Positions 1 to 11,460 of a DNA stretch of 64,000 nucleotides are shown here, in pieces. Made by a program: the position numbers and the translations under genes. Under the pieces are notes generated by a model. The model made no database searches. It was not told the origin of the DNA and saw nothing but the letters and a program-made list of their open reading frames with translations. How positions within the stretch are numbered: the first letter of the stretch is position 1; each line of letters starts with the position of its first letter. Source of the DNA: Gadus chalcogrammus (Eukaryota; Chordata; Actinopteri; Gadiformes; Gadidae). The stretch spans positions 20,476,795-20,540,794 of the forward strand of contig NC_079423.1 of the NCBI RefSeq assembly GCF_026213295.1. Reading direction: 5' to 3'.

Positions 1-560
1 GCTGTTAGCCTCAGCATTCATCCAATCAATCTCACTAATGAAACCACCGTCTTCTCCACTGGCTCCTTTCTCCTCATCCTCCTCTCTCGCTCTTCTTCTT
101 GCTATCTTTTCAAATTTTTTATTTGATACGTTCACATAATATGACAGTGTATCCTAACATTCATAGTTAAATTCCTAGTTCCATTCACTTCCTTCCTTCC
201 TCCCTTTCTACCTTCATTCCTCCTATTCTTCCTTCCATCATTCCTTCTTTCCCTCCTTAATTCTTTCCTTCTTTCTTTCCTGCCTCCCTTCCTCGCAACC
301 CGCTCCTATTGTTCTCCCTCCGTCTCCTCAGTATTCAAACCCTGATTCATATATCTTGTTTGGTTCTATAATTAAAAAATTTCATACATGCCAAATGTCC
401 TTTGTACTTTCCTCTCCCAGCTGTTCTGAGTGGTGTCTGAATTCTGCATCTTGCTCTCTCTGCTCCCTTTGTCGAGGTTTGGATTGGCTTCCATGCTAGA
501 GAAGCCCTATCTCCCTGCTTGTCTCAGCAGATGGTAGATTGACCCAGTTAGGGTGAAGAT
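1..560. other. Gene-free stretch with pyrimidine-rich tract
   Basis: No coding signal was recognised. Positions about 178-300 hold an impure CTTC/CCTT pyrimidine tract, typical decayed tetranucleotide repeat. The rest is AT-rich unique-looking sequence. Confidence 0.6.
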
Positions 561-597
561 GGGAAAATGGATACAGATGTGAAGTGTTTGTTGGGGT

Positions 598-650
598 GGT
601 TCATGTGTGTGTGCCTGTGTGTGTTTTTGTTTGTGTGTGTGTGTTTACGC
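598..650. repeat. (TG)n microsatellite, impure
   Basis: Alternating TG broken by C and T interruptions. Reading frames over it give only Val/Cys-rich low-complexity peptides, so it is not coding. Confidence 0.8.
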
Positions 651-907
651 AAATGTTTCTATGTGTATTATCTTTGTCAGCGATGTATTAGTATATGTAT
701 ATCAAAGATTTCATATTCCAGAATGTTAACGGTAGCCAAACCAATTGCTGACCTACGGATGCTGTAGATAAGCTATAATGATCTATTGCCCTGCATTCAT
801 GCCTGCTTGAATGTGGCGTAGTTTCTCATGGATATAATTGATTCCTTCAGCAATATAGTCAAATAAGCTATTATTTATTAAAGTATTTTGTCTTTGGAGT
901 TGTCACC

Positions 908-955
908 CACTTACACACACTTACACACACACGCACACACACACACAGACGCAAA
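908..955. repeat. (CA)n microsatellite, impure
   Basis: ACAC runs interrupted by TT and CG. Flanking sequence from 650 to 1165 shows no gene. Confidence 0.8.
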
Positions 956-1169
956 CACTTTTTTGACTAACTGTACTCCAAACACGTGTATATTTTGGTT
1001 AACACCTTTTTTTGTGACTATATATAACATGCTGAACTGCATCCAGTCTGTAGTTACATGGTAATTTGTTAAACTATTGAGGATATAAAAAGTACATTAA
1101 TGACTGAAACTTCTTAAATCGACATTAGTTAGGTTCACCGTCTGCAGCCGTCTTGGTCTCTCACACTCT

Positions 1170-1688
1170 GGGCCCTATCTTGCATCCGGCGCGATTGACT
1201 TAATCACTGGTGCGTGTGTCGTTGCTAGTGTTCTTTTCCCTCCTGCGCCACACGTCGGTAAATTAGGGAACGATCTTGCGCCCCAAGGTGCTGCTCGGCT
1301 AAAGGATGAGGCGTGTTCTGGCGCAAACGTTCTGGTGCTATCTTGCAGTTTCAGAAACCACTTGCGCCATTTGAAGTTTGGAATTAATGTGCATCTGTCT
1401 CATCGGAGATTGCAGACACGCTGTCTAAATATCAACTCGTCAGATTCAAACACGCTCATGGCTCTTAAAGGGGATGGGAGCTGGCACTCTCATTGTTTTA
1501 TTGCACGTTACGCCCAAACCACACCTAAGGGGAATGAGGCTTCTTCAGACCAACCCTTTTTAGATATGCGCTGGGCGCAAGAGTCATTTTTCGCGCCGGT
1601 AAACCAGCGACATCACCGTAGAACCGCCCACAAAGCTACTTGCGCTTGGCGTTTCTCACTTGCGTTTCAGACCGTTAAAATAGGGCCC
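1170..1688. mobile_element. Non-autonomous DNA transposon, GGGCCCTAT ends
   Basis: The element begins GGGCCCTATCTTGCA and ends with the inverse ATAGGGCCC, giving a short perfect terminal inverted repeat with imperfect extension. TCT stands on both sides (1167-1169 and 1689-1691), which may be a 3 bp target duplication. The interior is rich in GCGCA/TTGCGC words and has no transposase. Elements with these ends are common in fish and amphibian genomes; I do not assign a superfamily. Confidence 0.65.
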
Positions 1689-1734
1689 TCTATCTGTTCC
1701 TGAAACAATAACCCCAGAAAAGGGGCAGAAATGT

Positions 1735-1935
1735 TTGTGTGGATGTTCCTCTGTGCATGTGTTTGTGTGGGTTTGCGACTTTGTGCATGTCCCCGTTGTG
1801 TTTTCAGACGTGTGTGTGTGCGTGTGTCTTTTTGAATACAAAAATTACATCCTATTGGTAAGCATGCACACACACGAGCACAAAAACACATACGCACACA
1901 CACACACGCACACGCACACACACACACACTCATTG
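1735..1935. repeat. Compound GT then CA microsatellite
   Basis: GT-rich runs at about 1735-1835 are followed by CA runs at 1867-1930, so the two halves are partly self-complementary. Open frames over it are low-complexity His/Thr or Cys/Val peptides and are not counted as genes. Confidence 0.75.
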
Positions 1936-1972
1936 TATTTTAGGCAGGTTATGTTTGGAGCATGGGTATGTA

Positions 1973-2110
1973 CAGTGTTGGGCAAGTTACTTCCAAAATG
2001 TAATATATTTCATATTACTAGTTACTTGCATTTGAAAGTAATACGTTTCTTTACAATATTACCTTCTGTGTAGAGTAATAAGTAATAAGTTACTTATTAC
2101 TTTCACCAAA
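1973..2110. mobile_element. hAT-like terminal region (CAGTGTTGGGCAAGTTACTT)
   Basis: Starts with CAGTGTTGGGCAAGTTACTT and continues with repeated AGTAAT/TTACTT words (2041-2105). This is the style of terminus seen in many fish hAT-type non-autonomous elements (recalled, not searched). I did not find the matching inverse end, so it is partial or its right half is lost. Confidence 0.45.
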
Positions 2111-2119
2111 ACAAACATT

Positions 2120-2732
2120 CAGGACAAGGCGGATGGGGGGGGCAAACATTAAAGTCTAATGAGGTCTATATTGCATCTGCATGTAGTGTGTACCATGAAT
2201 AGCTGAATTACAATAATGTTATGATATAGAATAATTAAACAACCAAAACCTTTACACGACAAGACACAAACTCTTTTTCTATGCCTCATTTATTAGCTCC
2301 CGAGTTACAAAGTGCAGCCACACAAACATTTAACAAAAAAGTTGCATTTCCATGAAATCAAACATGTTAATAGTTTATACTATTTCAATAATAAAATAAA
2401 AGTGCACTTCAAGAATGACGTCTAACAGCCACCAGACAGGGCATGTTTTGTAAGTATTTTAGAACCTGAGCATATATCCTGCCCTGAAATAGCAGTAAAT
2501 AGCAGTAATAAAAAAAGAGCATGAGAACAGAATAAATAATGAAACACATTCAACATTTCAGTCCCAGAGACTTTACAAGGAACTTATGCTTAGAGCCTAT
2601 TAATGTTTTGGTTAGGACCAAACAACAAAGTCTTAATAGACTAAATATACAGCCAAACAAGGGCTTGAGTTTGTGTGGCTCGGATTGTAACCAAGCCCCC
2701 AGGAACACTGCATACTTCCGCAATCCACCAGT
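2120..2732. other. Gene-free AT-rich stretch
   Basis: No coding similarity recognised. May be the interior of the element starting at 1973. Confidence 0.4.
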
Positions 2733-3290
2733 GCTCAGCGGCCAAGCCTGGTATTGCAGCTGTTTAAGCGGGCTGCGGACGGGTCCCTCAAATTATGGGA
2801 CCCAGAAGTAGATATCTCCGTTCACTCCAATACAAGTGGGGAACAGGAATGTGTCTCCGCAAAAAATGTCTGGATATCAATCAAAGGCTCATAATTACCT
2901 TAAATGCCATGTCCTCAAAACGCCACCTCAAGCGTTTTATTAGCCGTTATCTCGCTGGGGAAGAGGGGTGTGCAGCTGAAAGGAGTCGTAGTGAAACAAA
3001 TGGCATCCGAGAGGGCCTAGTTCAGTGCTCCGTTAACGTGTCCGATTTTTGGACTGGTTCATCTGCTGCTCAATAACTCTCACGGTCCTCTGCTTGCGAT
3101 CATTGTGATTCATCATGTATTGATCCATTTATTCAAAAGATCCAAAGACAAAGAACAGGTGCATTACGGTATCATTTTATATTGTTGTTGGACCGGAGTG
3201 GGGGGATGGGCACGCATGCGTTCTATATTTCTGCATCCGGTATGTCACGGACTAGGCCACGTGTCTTGGCCCCATAACGCAAGTGCCCCT
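2733..3290 (+). repeat. Dispersed repeat copy A (pairs with 36388-36590)
   Basis: The stretch starting GCTCAGCGGCCAAGCCTGG at 2733 matches 36388 onward for about 115 bp with few differences. A second matching block lies at about 3222-3290 (words CATCCGG, GTCA, GGACTAGG) against 36515-36590. The copy at 36.4 kb lacks about 370 bp of the middle. No transposase was recognised. It could be a MITE or SINE-like family; the left boundary is shared in both copies. Confidence 0.7.
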
Positions 3291-3309
3291 GACTGCAGAG
3301 CTAAATGTG

Positions 3310-3335
3310 GGCGGGCTTAAACGTTTAAGCCCGCC
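3310..3335. repeat. Perfect 26 bp palindrome
   Basis: Two 13-base halves are exact reverse complements about a CG centre, with arm GGCGGGCTTAAA. It lies just past the dispersed repeat copy A. It could form a cruciform or be a transposon-end scar. Confidence 0.9.
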
Positions 3336-3493
3336 ATCATTTAAGGAAAATTCCGCGCAGTATCATGGACCAGACGGAAATACGTTCTCCCGCTTCTGTC
3401 TTTGGTTTATTTGACTTAGCTAATATAATTGTGTACGAGTGTACGAAATAATATGTGTCTATACTAAAAAAGACATTTGAAATGACAAGTTAA

Positions 3494-3593
3494 NNNNNNN
3501 NNNNNNNNNNNNNNNNNNNNNNNNNNNNNNNNNNNNNNNNNNNNNNNNNNNNNNNNNNNNNNNNNNNNNNNNNNNNNNNNNNNNNNNNNNNNN
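3494..3593. other. Assembly gap of 100 N
   Basis: Exactly 100 unknown bases, the conventional placeholder for a gap of unknown size. Confidence 0.99.
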
Positions 3594-3599
3594 TTTTGT

Positions 3600-4030
3600 T
3601 TTTTTTTGCCGTCGGGCCTGTAATTCATGAACCCAAGACTCGTCCCTCCTTGTCAAGGGCTCAACTCAGAGAGGTTACTTCTACATCATGGGAGCCTCCA
3701 AACAGGTTCTCCGTCGTCGTCGTGTCAGTAACAGGTGGCTGGGTCAAGCCTTTCCACCTCCCAAACATATTCTCCATCCATCCGTTATTTGATCCCCTCA
3801 TGTGACTGTTACTCCTTGCTCGGCGGAGGTAGTTTATCGGCTCCGGGTGTGTCTGCATCTGGTTCTGGAACTTTTGTTTCTATTGTAGAAATACAAACTC
3901 ATGTACAGCAGTTAGTTGTTCAAAAACATATTTCCTATAATTCTATTTTTAATTGTTCTAATGGAAGTCCATTATGGGACCGTAAGCATGAATCTAACCG
4001 TAAGCATTACGTGCAAAGTTAGCTGTGTCA
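3600..4030 (+). repeat. Dispersed repeat with conserved open frame, copy 1
   Basis: Positions about 3790-4030 match the reverse complement of 47987-48240 at roughly 85-90% by eye. In both copies one frame stays open and encodes the block VEIQT-V-QLVVQKHIS then SIFNC. Upstream at 3690 is a short Met-initiated Arg-rich frame that soon stops. The setting of the second copy, beside a retroviral integrase fragment, suggests a retroviral 3' region, but no envelope landmark (furin site, CX6CC) is visible. Product unknown. Confidence 0.6.
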
Positions 4031-4039
4031 GAGTGATAC

Positions 4040-5640
4040 ACGGTAGCCTACTCACCTTGCTTCTGGAAACATAGGACCTGAAAATTGTATGCGTTTCAAA
4101 TATGTTTGTATTATAATTGATCTATTTAGTGCTTGTACAGATTTTACATTTTTGTTTTGAGTGTCCCATTCCTTATTCTGAGCTGATTTCAACCTTCAAC
4201 CTTGATTTAATATTCACACTACATCCCTCCTTGCGCATTGCTTCAGCCATGCGCATTAAAATTAACCAATCCTAACAACGGTGTAGTGCAACCAAGTTGA
4301 AGTTCCTTTCCTTAACCATCTGTACATAAACCAATCCATTATGAAGAGAAATTAAGACCAGTACATACAAAACCAAAGGTCGATAGTTGTGGGTCTATGC
4401 AGCCGTCTTGAGACCACGCTGTTGTTAAATGCAGTAAACCATAAATGTTTCATGAGTCAGTATACATGTGTGCCGTAACTTATCAGAAAAAATAAATAAA
4501 TATCAGACTATGAGATGCTGACAGTTACCTTCATTATACTACCCGATTGTCCTACACTAACTATGTATATTGGATGACCTAATCTTCATTTATTCTACGT
4601 ATTGTTCGCATTTGATGTTGTCCACACTTGAGCGAGAGAGAGAATAAATAAATACCTTATGGTGGCCCGGCTTACCTTCGGCACATTCACCATATACCTT
4701 ATGGTGGTCTCGGCTTAACTTCGAGACATTCACCATTTTAACAAATAATTATCTAGTTTTTTGTTGGTCAACATCAAATCGATCTAAACTAGGTAGAATA
4801 AGAGTCATGCGAAGTATGCACATCTGGGCATTAAATATAGGGTGATATTCTAAAACAAAACAAAACTGAACCTAAAAGAAAAATTCAGAAGTTATTGGGT
4901 GAAGCAAATGTTATTACAAGTTAATTATAACGAACCATTTTCTAATTATCCTAGTTTTATATGTGATATGTTTTCAATATCCCCTCGTGTATGTAACAGT
5001 CGAGTAACCTCCATTATTTTGGTGGCTCTGACACACACAAGAGGACATTCACACATGGTATATGAATCCACCATTTGTTTTCATTCTATATTTTTATTTA
5101 TTTTTATTTTCATTTTATTTTTATCTCTATATACACATTCTTAAGAAAAGCACGAACGAAGAATAATCATAACATGCATCAACAGACCTAAAAATAAGCA
5201 TATTATTCAACAATTTGAGACCTCAGATGGGATTTCTTCCTGCGGAGCCCTTCATTTTCTAAAGGGTCCGCAGAAAGGTCTGCTGAGTGGCCAGGAGTTC
5301 TTACATATTCAGAAGTGTTGCTGAGGACAGCTGCCTCACAACAAACCAAAAGCCTTTGTTAACCATATGGTCATCTAAGTCTTCATTCCTTAAGATGTCA
5401 TAAATATGGGGTTGGCCGTTCCTTATCACTTGCGTCTCTGCGCTTCTCTGGGGATCAAGGATAACGGGCCCAAACAAACACAGGACAACAAAGGAACAGA
5501 GTGAGAACTGATTTCCACTAACCTCAAAGGATTTTGAACGACCCTGCAGAATAACAGGGTGACAAGACCACATGGGAAAATACAAACATACAAAACTTAA
5601 ATTTGAACATTATCAAAATATCTTAATATTAAAATCTGCA
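4040..5640. other. Gene-free stretch with short duplicated motif
   Basis: No gene recognised. At 4656-4738 the motif ACCTTATGGTGG followed by CGGCTTA and ATTCACCAT occurs twice in tandem, and a third relative sits at 10412-10450. AT-rich elsewhere. Confidence 0.5.
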
Positions 5641-6700
5641 TTTCAATATTAGGCATCATACTTCTGTTGTTACCGGAACGTTGTCAGTTGGGGACAGTCG
5701 GGGTTACGTACGGCTGTGCGTTTTGGTTGACCATTAAACCGGTTGTGATATATTGTAATAATCGAGTATCCACTGTCTTGGCGTGTAATGAAAAAACGTA
5801 ACACGTATATTGTTCATCAAAATTAGGATGAATTATGGATTACATTTTATTCTACTTATGTAATTTAATTGTAAATATTGCCTATTATTAACCATAGATT
5901 ATGTGAAGACTTTTATTAAAATATTGTTATTTTCATAGTTTGAATGAAATATATTTTATTCTTTCTTATTTTGGTATTTTGGACCTCGTCAGGTCTGTTG
6001 AACTATGCATTTCTACCGCTTGTCCTCAGGATCCTCTATTGGGGGGGACTCCTCTATTGGAGGTTATCCCAGAACTCTTCTAATAAGAATCCCCAGGCCT
6101 GGATAACCCCGGACTTCTGTGGACGAGCGGTATGCATGCTATGGACAACTTTAAAGGCTAACCGTTCATGATGTGGAGTCTAGATAATTATTTCTATTTT
6201 AAGATCACTGTGTAACTGCCGTACAGGGATCTGGTTGATGCAAGACCTCTGGGTTGGTGCCCTTTTGTAGGACTTCTTTTCGGTTCTGGAATCCGGCTTT
6301 CCTAATTGTCGAATACAAGATAATGCATTCATATTGTGGTACGATATTATATCTATTGCAATCGCTCCAATGGAGGCAATAGTTGACCTTTGAACATTTC
6401 ACGCAGTGTTTATTCGTATGTAGTAGTTGATTATAGCAGAATTTAAGCCATGTAGATTTAATATTCGCAAAGCAAAAAAACAACAAAAAAAAAAAACGTA
6501 TTGTAATTGTGTCTACCGCAGTTGAGCTAACTCCCTCCTTGGGCACCGTTTAAAACCATGTGCACCATTTATTAATTCGACATATTATTCTAGCAGTTGA
6601 ACCCCGTGTCTATTTGAACCAGCCTGGTTCTCTACCTGTCTTGCTACACAAAACGCATGTTGAATAGACAGAAGGGCTCAGCAACCTGAAAAAATAATTA
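5640..6700. other. Gene-free stretch
   Basis: Nothing recognised on either strand. The longest frame (minus strand, about 6205-6546) is Lys/Phe-rich and has no known motif. Confidence 0.4.
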
Positions 6701-6710
6701 CTGTCAGTGT

Positions 6711-7030
6711 TTGGCATTCGTTCTTATACTGCCATTTCCTGGAGAGAGAAAGAATTAAGATCAATGCAGAGAAGTAAAAAGATGAGTGTTTGGCAACTAT
6801 AATGCTTGCGTTGCCACCTCCTAAAGAGAAAAGAGAATTAATATTTTATGCACAGAAGTAAAATGATGATGATGGGCAACTGATCGTTGTGTTGCCACTC
6901 CCTGATTAGAAAAGAGAATATTTGTAGTAATGTTAACGATTAAAAATGATGAATGTCGGGCATCCATTTCTGCTCGGGTTGCCAAGGCCTGACGAGAAAA
7001 GAGAACAAATTTAGTACAAATGCAAGAGAT
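6711..7030 (+). repeat. Degenerate tandem repeat, four ~80-84 bp units
   Basis: Units start near 6711, 6790, 6874 and 6958. Each begins with TGGCA- or GGGCA-type sequence, then a GTTGCCA-like block, then a GAGAAAAGAGAA-like purine block and an AAAATGATGA-like tail. Divergence between units is high (estimated 25-35%), so the array is old. Confidence 0.7.
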
Positions 7031-7147
7031 CGGCTACTTGGAAAGTTGGGGGTCGTCTAGTTGGGACTCATAATAGTTATATACTTGTGGTACATTTGGA
7101 GATGTTGAGATGTAATTGGGAATAATCTTGTGTTAACGAGTAGGCGG

Positions 7148-7440
7148 CACTACCAAGAACTACAAATATGGCTGCGGTGCATACTACATACGTATCAGCC
7201 GACTACAGAAACTTCTGAGTTCTATCTGTCCGGCTGAACACTGTGGTACCTTATGGCATAAGGCTACCACTTAACCGCATTTTGCGCTCTCAGTACACTT
7301 TCTCCGCGCTGTGTGTATATGTATATATACACAGATAGTCCGATGTGTTCCTTGGATGATAAGGGGAACTACAAATAAAAGTTATCGTTGTTAAAATAGC
7401 GACAGAGATAGAGAGATGTGTCGTGGGAGAGACTGGGGGT
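7148..7440 (+). repeat. Duplicated ~300 bp block, copy 1
   Basis: Starts CACTACCAAGAACTACAAAT and matches 8152 onward (offset 1004 bp) at about 85% by eye. It includes the near-palindrome CCTTATGGCATAAGG and the word TTGGATGATAAGGGGAA. Each copy is followed by a G/A-rich tract. No coding content. Confidence 0.85.
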
Positions 7441-8150
7441 TGGATTTACGAGGAGGGTTTTAGCGGGAGGAAGATTGGTGGTGGGGGGTTCATTAAGACA
7501 GTGGAGGAGGAGAAGCGGAGAGACGGGGTTGGAGAGAGAGAGATGGAAGGCCAGTGAGTGGACGGGGTGTTAGACTGGGGAGTGGAGCCTGGAGAGGAGT
7601 GGTGGGGACTTTAGGAGTGTAAAGGGTTAGGAGGGACTCGTAGACTAATAATTCGCGTTTTTAATAACAAAATATCAACAGACTTGAATGTAAAATGTAA
7701 GCATGCATATTGGATGGTATTAGCGGATCATCAGATAGGTGGTATTTACTCTGAACGTCCGCTATGGAGCTACTGCTTAGGAATACAGACCGTGCCGGCC
7801 TCAGGAAAGTTCAGAAGAATGGGAGAAGTGAAAGATAATAATGATTGGAACTCTCGTTAATGTTCTTTTGTGGCTCGATCTTCACAGAGACCGATAGTGG
7901 AGGACCTTACCTCGCACCCATAACCATGAACAATCTTTAACAACAAGTACTCAAAACGACGCCAGTGGGGCATTAAAGACAAAGCTATTCTGTGGGGGGG
8001 GGGAAGGGAAGGTCTTTATGAGGGGGGGGGTGGGAGACAGGGAAAAAAGGGTGGGGGGGGGGGAATTTACGAGAGGGGGTTTAGGCGGGAGGAAGAGACG
8101 AGGGGATCTACGAAGGGGGATCGAAGGGAGGGGACAGGGGGGGGTTGGAT
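7440..8150. repeat. G/A-rich purine tracts between the duplicated blocks
   Basis: Runs of GGGG, GGAGG and GAGAG occupy about 7440-7635 and 7993-8150. The frames over them are Gly/Arg or Pro/Leu low complexity. G-run spacing would allow G-quadruplexes. Confidence 0.6.
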
Positions 8151-8151
8151 T

Positions 8152-8450
8152 CACTACCAAGAACTACAAATATGGCTGCGGTGCAAACTACATGCGTATA
8201 AGCTGACTAAAGAAACTTCTCAGAGTTCTAACTGTCCGGCTGAAAACTGTGGTACCTTATGGCATAAGGCTACCACTTAACCGCAATTTGTGCTCTTAAT
8301 ACACTCCGTTTCTGCGCTTTGTGTACATTTATATGTACACAGATAGCCCTATGAGATCCTTGGATGATAAGGGGAATTACAAATAGAAGTTATCATTGTT
8401 AAAAATAGCGACAGAGAGAGAGATAGAGAGAGGTGATGTGGGAAGGGTGG
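8152..8450 (+). repeat. Duplicated ~300 bp block, copy 2
   Basis: Second copy of the 7148-7440 block, also followed by a GGGG/GA-rich tract with a duplicated GGGGGGGTCTTTATGAG unit (about 8476-8515). The repeat unit is therefore roughly 1 kb, block plus purine tract. Confidence 0.85.
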
Positions 8451-8599
8451 GGGTTCATTCTATTCTCTGGGGAAGGGGGGGTCTTTATGAGGGGGGGGTC
8501 TTTATGAGGGGGGGTGGGAGATAGGGACTAAAGGATGGGGAAGGAATTTAAAGGGTGAGGGATGGCCTACCTTTAGACAGGCAGGCAGACAGAGAGAAA

Positions 8600-9230
8600 G
8601 AGCGAGGAATTGGGAGTTACAAGATTGTACAACGTTAATTACTCTTCAATATTCCGTATTGAATCTGTGGAACAACCTTCCTGGTTGCCCAAAAGCAATA
8701 TGTCTGTACAAACAAAGTGGATTTACAGATTTATCACATGTATACATAAATATTGTTCTCCCATAGATGTTGAATTCTATTAGTTACAAAACTATAGCCA
8801 AAATATTATGTGTCAGAAACTATTGCTTTACCGATGGTTTTTAACTTATTGCTATGGATTTATTGATTCGTAGAGGATGAGGATGATGGCACTTAAGGAG
8901 CGTGCGGAAACTGTAGTTATGAACTAGATATTGATATTTAAATCAAAATCAAACTAAATACCTCAAATATTGGAATAAAATATACAATGGTAATACTTCC
9001 AGCTATTGACTAGTGAAATGTGACAATTATAATTGCACCATTGGCTGAGTAAGTAGCTGCCGAAACACTGTTATCATTTGAAACAGATGGATCTTTAAGG
9101 GAATATATTTATGGAGATCAGAGAGAACATATTTCGACAGACAGACAGAGCACACCGGGGGTCCCTTTGTGCAGGCTACTATTGCCTTATCAAAACACCC
9201 AGGTCAAAAATGACACTTGTTGCCTTCAAT
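8600..9230. other. Gene-free stretch
   Basis: No coding or repeat family recognised. Confidence 0.4.
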
Positions 9231-9231
9231 A

Positions 9232-9389
9232 AGTGTGTGCTTGGAGAGAGAGAGAGAACATATCTCTAGAGAGAGAGAGAGATAGAGAGAGAGAGAGCGA
9301 GAGGGAGGGAGAGAGATCTGCTTTTGTCCCAGGTCAGAGATCATGCAGTCTTAACAAAAGACTTACCATTGCAGACCCTACCTATTTGC

Positions 9390-9446
<57 letters not shown>

Positions 9447-9930
9447 TATTGCCCAGGTCAGAGGTCATGCAGTCTTAACAAAAGACTGACCATTCAGAAC
9501 CTACTGACTTGCAGAAGAGAGAGTGAGTGAGTGAGAGAGGAAGAGGAAGAGGGAGCGGGGGAGAGAGAGCGAGAGAGATCTGCTATTGCCCAGGTCAGAG
9601 GTCATGCAGTCTTAACAAAAGACTGACCATTCAGACCCTACTGACTTGCAGGAGAGAGAGAGAGATGAGTGAGTGAGTGAGTGAGAGAGAGAGGAAGAGG
9701 AAGAGGGAGCGGGGGAGAGAGAGCGAGAGAGATCTGCTATTGCCCAGGTCAGAGGTCATGCAGTCTTAACAAAAGACTGACCATTCAGACCCTACTGACT
9801 TGCAGGAGAGAGAGAGAGAGATGAGGGAGTGAGGGAGTGAGGGAGGGAGGGAGGGAGGGAGGGAGGGAGGGAGGGAGAGAGGGGGGGAGGGAGAGAGAGA
9901 GAGGGGGATATAGAGAGAGAGAGATAGGAT
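9232..9930 (+). repeat. Compound minisatellite: 75 bp cores separated by GA tracts
   Basis: A conserved core of about 75 bp, beginning GATCTGCTATTGCCCAGGTC and containing CATGCAGTCTTAACAAAAG, occurs at 9315-9391, 9440-9514, 9577-9651 and 9731-9805. The cores are separated by GA/GTGA tracts of changing length; the tracts before cores 3 and 4 are nearly identical. The first core is the most divergent. Regular spacing resembles a repeat-spacer array but the spacers are simple sequence. Confidence 0.9.
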
Positions 9931-10856
9931 GTAACACTTAAGTTGGGCCCCCCTGTTGCAGAGCAATGGCGTTTGTTTCAAAAGAGGGCTCTGACTATAA
10001 AGACTGAAGGCATGAACAAAGGAAACGCACGTTTCCAAGACGCGCCGTCCCTTTAAATCGTACACCACGTGGTACATCCAATAACGCGGTAGAAACAAAC
10101 TGTATTGGATCTCTATAAGAAGTATGAGATTCCTGCAAGTTTGTCTCCACGGCGGGTTAGCGAGGCACTTGATAGCAGATGGGTTAATACTGCGTAAGTC
10201 TACCTCTACGGCTGCGTTCTATACTAATCAAAATTGCACATTAGATGTTACATGAACCGGGCTGTGAGGAATCAATTCGATTTGAAATCCTTGGCAAACG
10301 ACGGTCAAGCCTCCGGTTTAATATGCAACTAAGATAGATTAACGTTAAAAACTTGACCTTTCCTTCCCCCACCGTAAGAGGTCGGATGTTTATGGTCTTT
10401 TATAAATATACCTTATGGTGGCCCGGCTAAACTTCGGAGCATATCACCATATAACATAAAAACCACACGTAGTACGTCTCCCACGTTGGTACACACATTA
10501 GATCTAGACGGAATCGGATACTGTCTATCTACGAAACCATATAAAATACACTCCTAGCCCTTTGCTTCGTGAGCTCGTTATTTTAATTTCAATCTGTTAG
10601 CGTATCCTATACCGTTTATCTAACCGGTTGTATGAATTTCAATCCGGGCCAACACCACGGAGCCTCGAGACCAGACGGTGGCCCAACAAGCTCTTCACCT
10701 AAACGTTTCTATAACTAATTCTATTGCAGATTCAATCTTTAAGACAATGGGCTCTGCTTACCTAATTCTTGAATGGCCTGCGAAGAGCTTGTTATGCGTC
10801 TCGGTGGCTCGAGTCTCGGTCCGGAGCTTCCCAAGTACGTCAAAGGGTCACCAAAT
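9930..10856. other. Gene-free stretch before an LTR-like copy
   Basis: No gene recognised. The motif ACCTTATGGTGGCCCGGCT at 10412-10430 repeats the 4656-4738 motif. Confidence 0.4.
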
Positions 10857-11317
10857 TATTACATAATTCTTCAGGGAAAGTATTCGAATCCAAAGGAATA
10901 GCTTTAAAGAGACTTTATTTGTATAAAGTATTTTCGGTATGGTAAACTGATACTCTGAAGCAAAGAGAGGTTGAAGATGTATTCTAAGCACGTGCGAGAG
11001 TATTCTCCTAGCTGATCCAAGACATAAACCCACGTATATCCTATCGCTGCCGGAAGAGTTCTACCTGCCTCCACGATGTGGAGGCTTTCTTATGGACTCA
11101 GGGAGGACCGGAAGACTTGGAGAGGAACCGGTGGGACGTAATCCTCGGTTTTCCTCGCTTGGTCTGTGGTGCTGCCCTCTGTGGATAAAGTATCTATTGC
11201 AGCCTTCAGTAAGGTCTTTCTCCCCTTGTGGCTATGTATGGTATTTACGGCTAATATGTTTGGTCCTGCATCATTGGGTCTATGTGTGGGTAGCTTAGAT
11301 TCTTAAAATACGTAACA
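10857..11317 (+). mobile_element. LTR-like copy related to the solo LTR at 12890-13357
   Basis: It shares ordered blocks with the 12890 solo LTR: ACTTTATTTG, AAGTATTT, CTGAAGCAAA-like, CCCCTTGTGGCTATGT, and the terminal ACGTAACA (to 11317). The start is approximate (TATTACATAATTC, mutated from TG). No target duplication or adjacent coding region is seen. Older and more diverged than the copy in the BEL/Pao element. Confidence 0.55.
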
Positions 11318-11460
11318 GGGGGATGTGGAATGGATTTGCATACTTTATGCTACTTAAGGGTGCACTCACACTAGGCCATCTGGCCTTGGCCGTTGGCCGT
11401 TTTCACACCTAACCGTGCTCAACTGGCCCCATTGTTCTCTGGCCTGCACTCACACTAGGC

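Noticed and set aside
9315..9805. CRISPR-like array of 75 bp repeats
   Set aside because: Spacers are GA/GTGA simple sequence, repeats are too long, and the genome is eukaryotic; it is a minisatellite.
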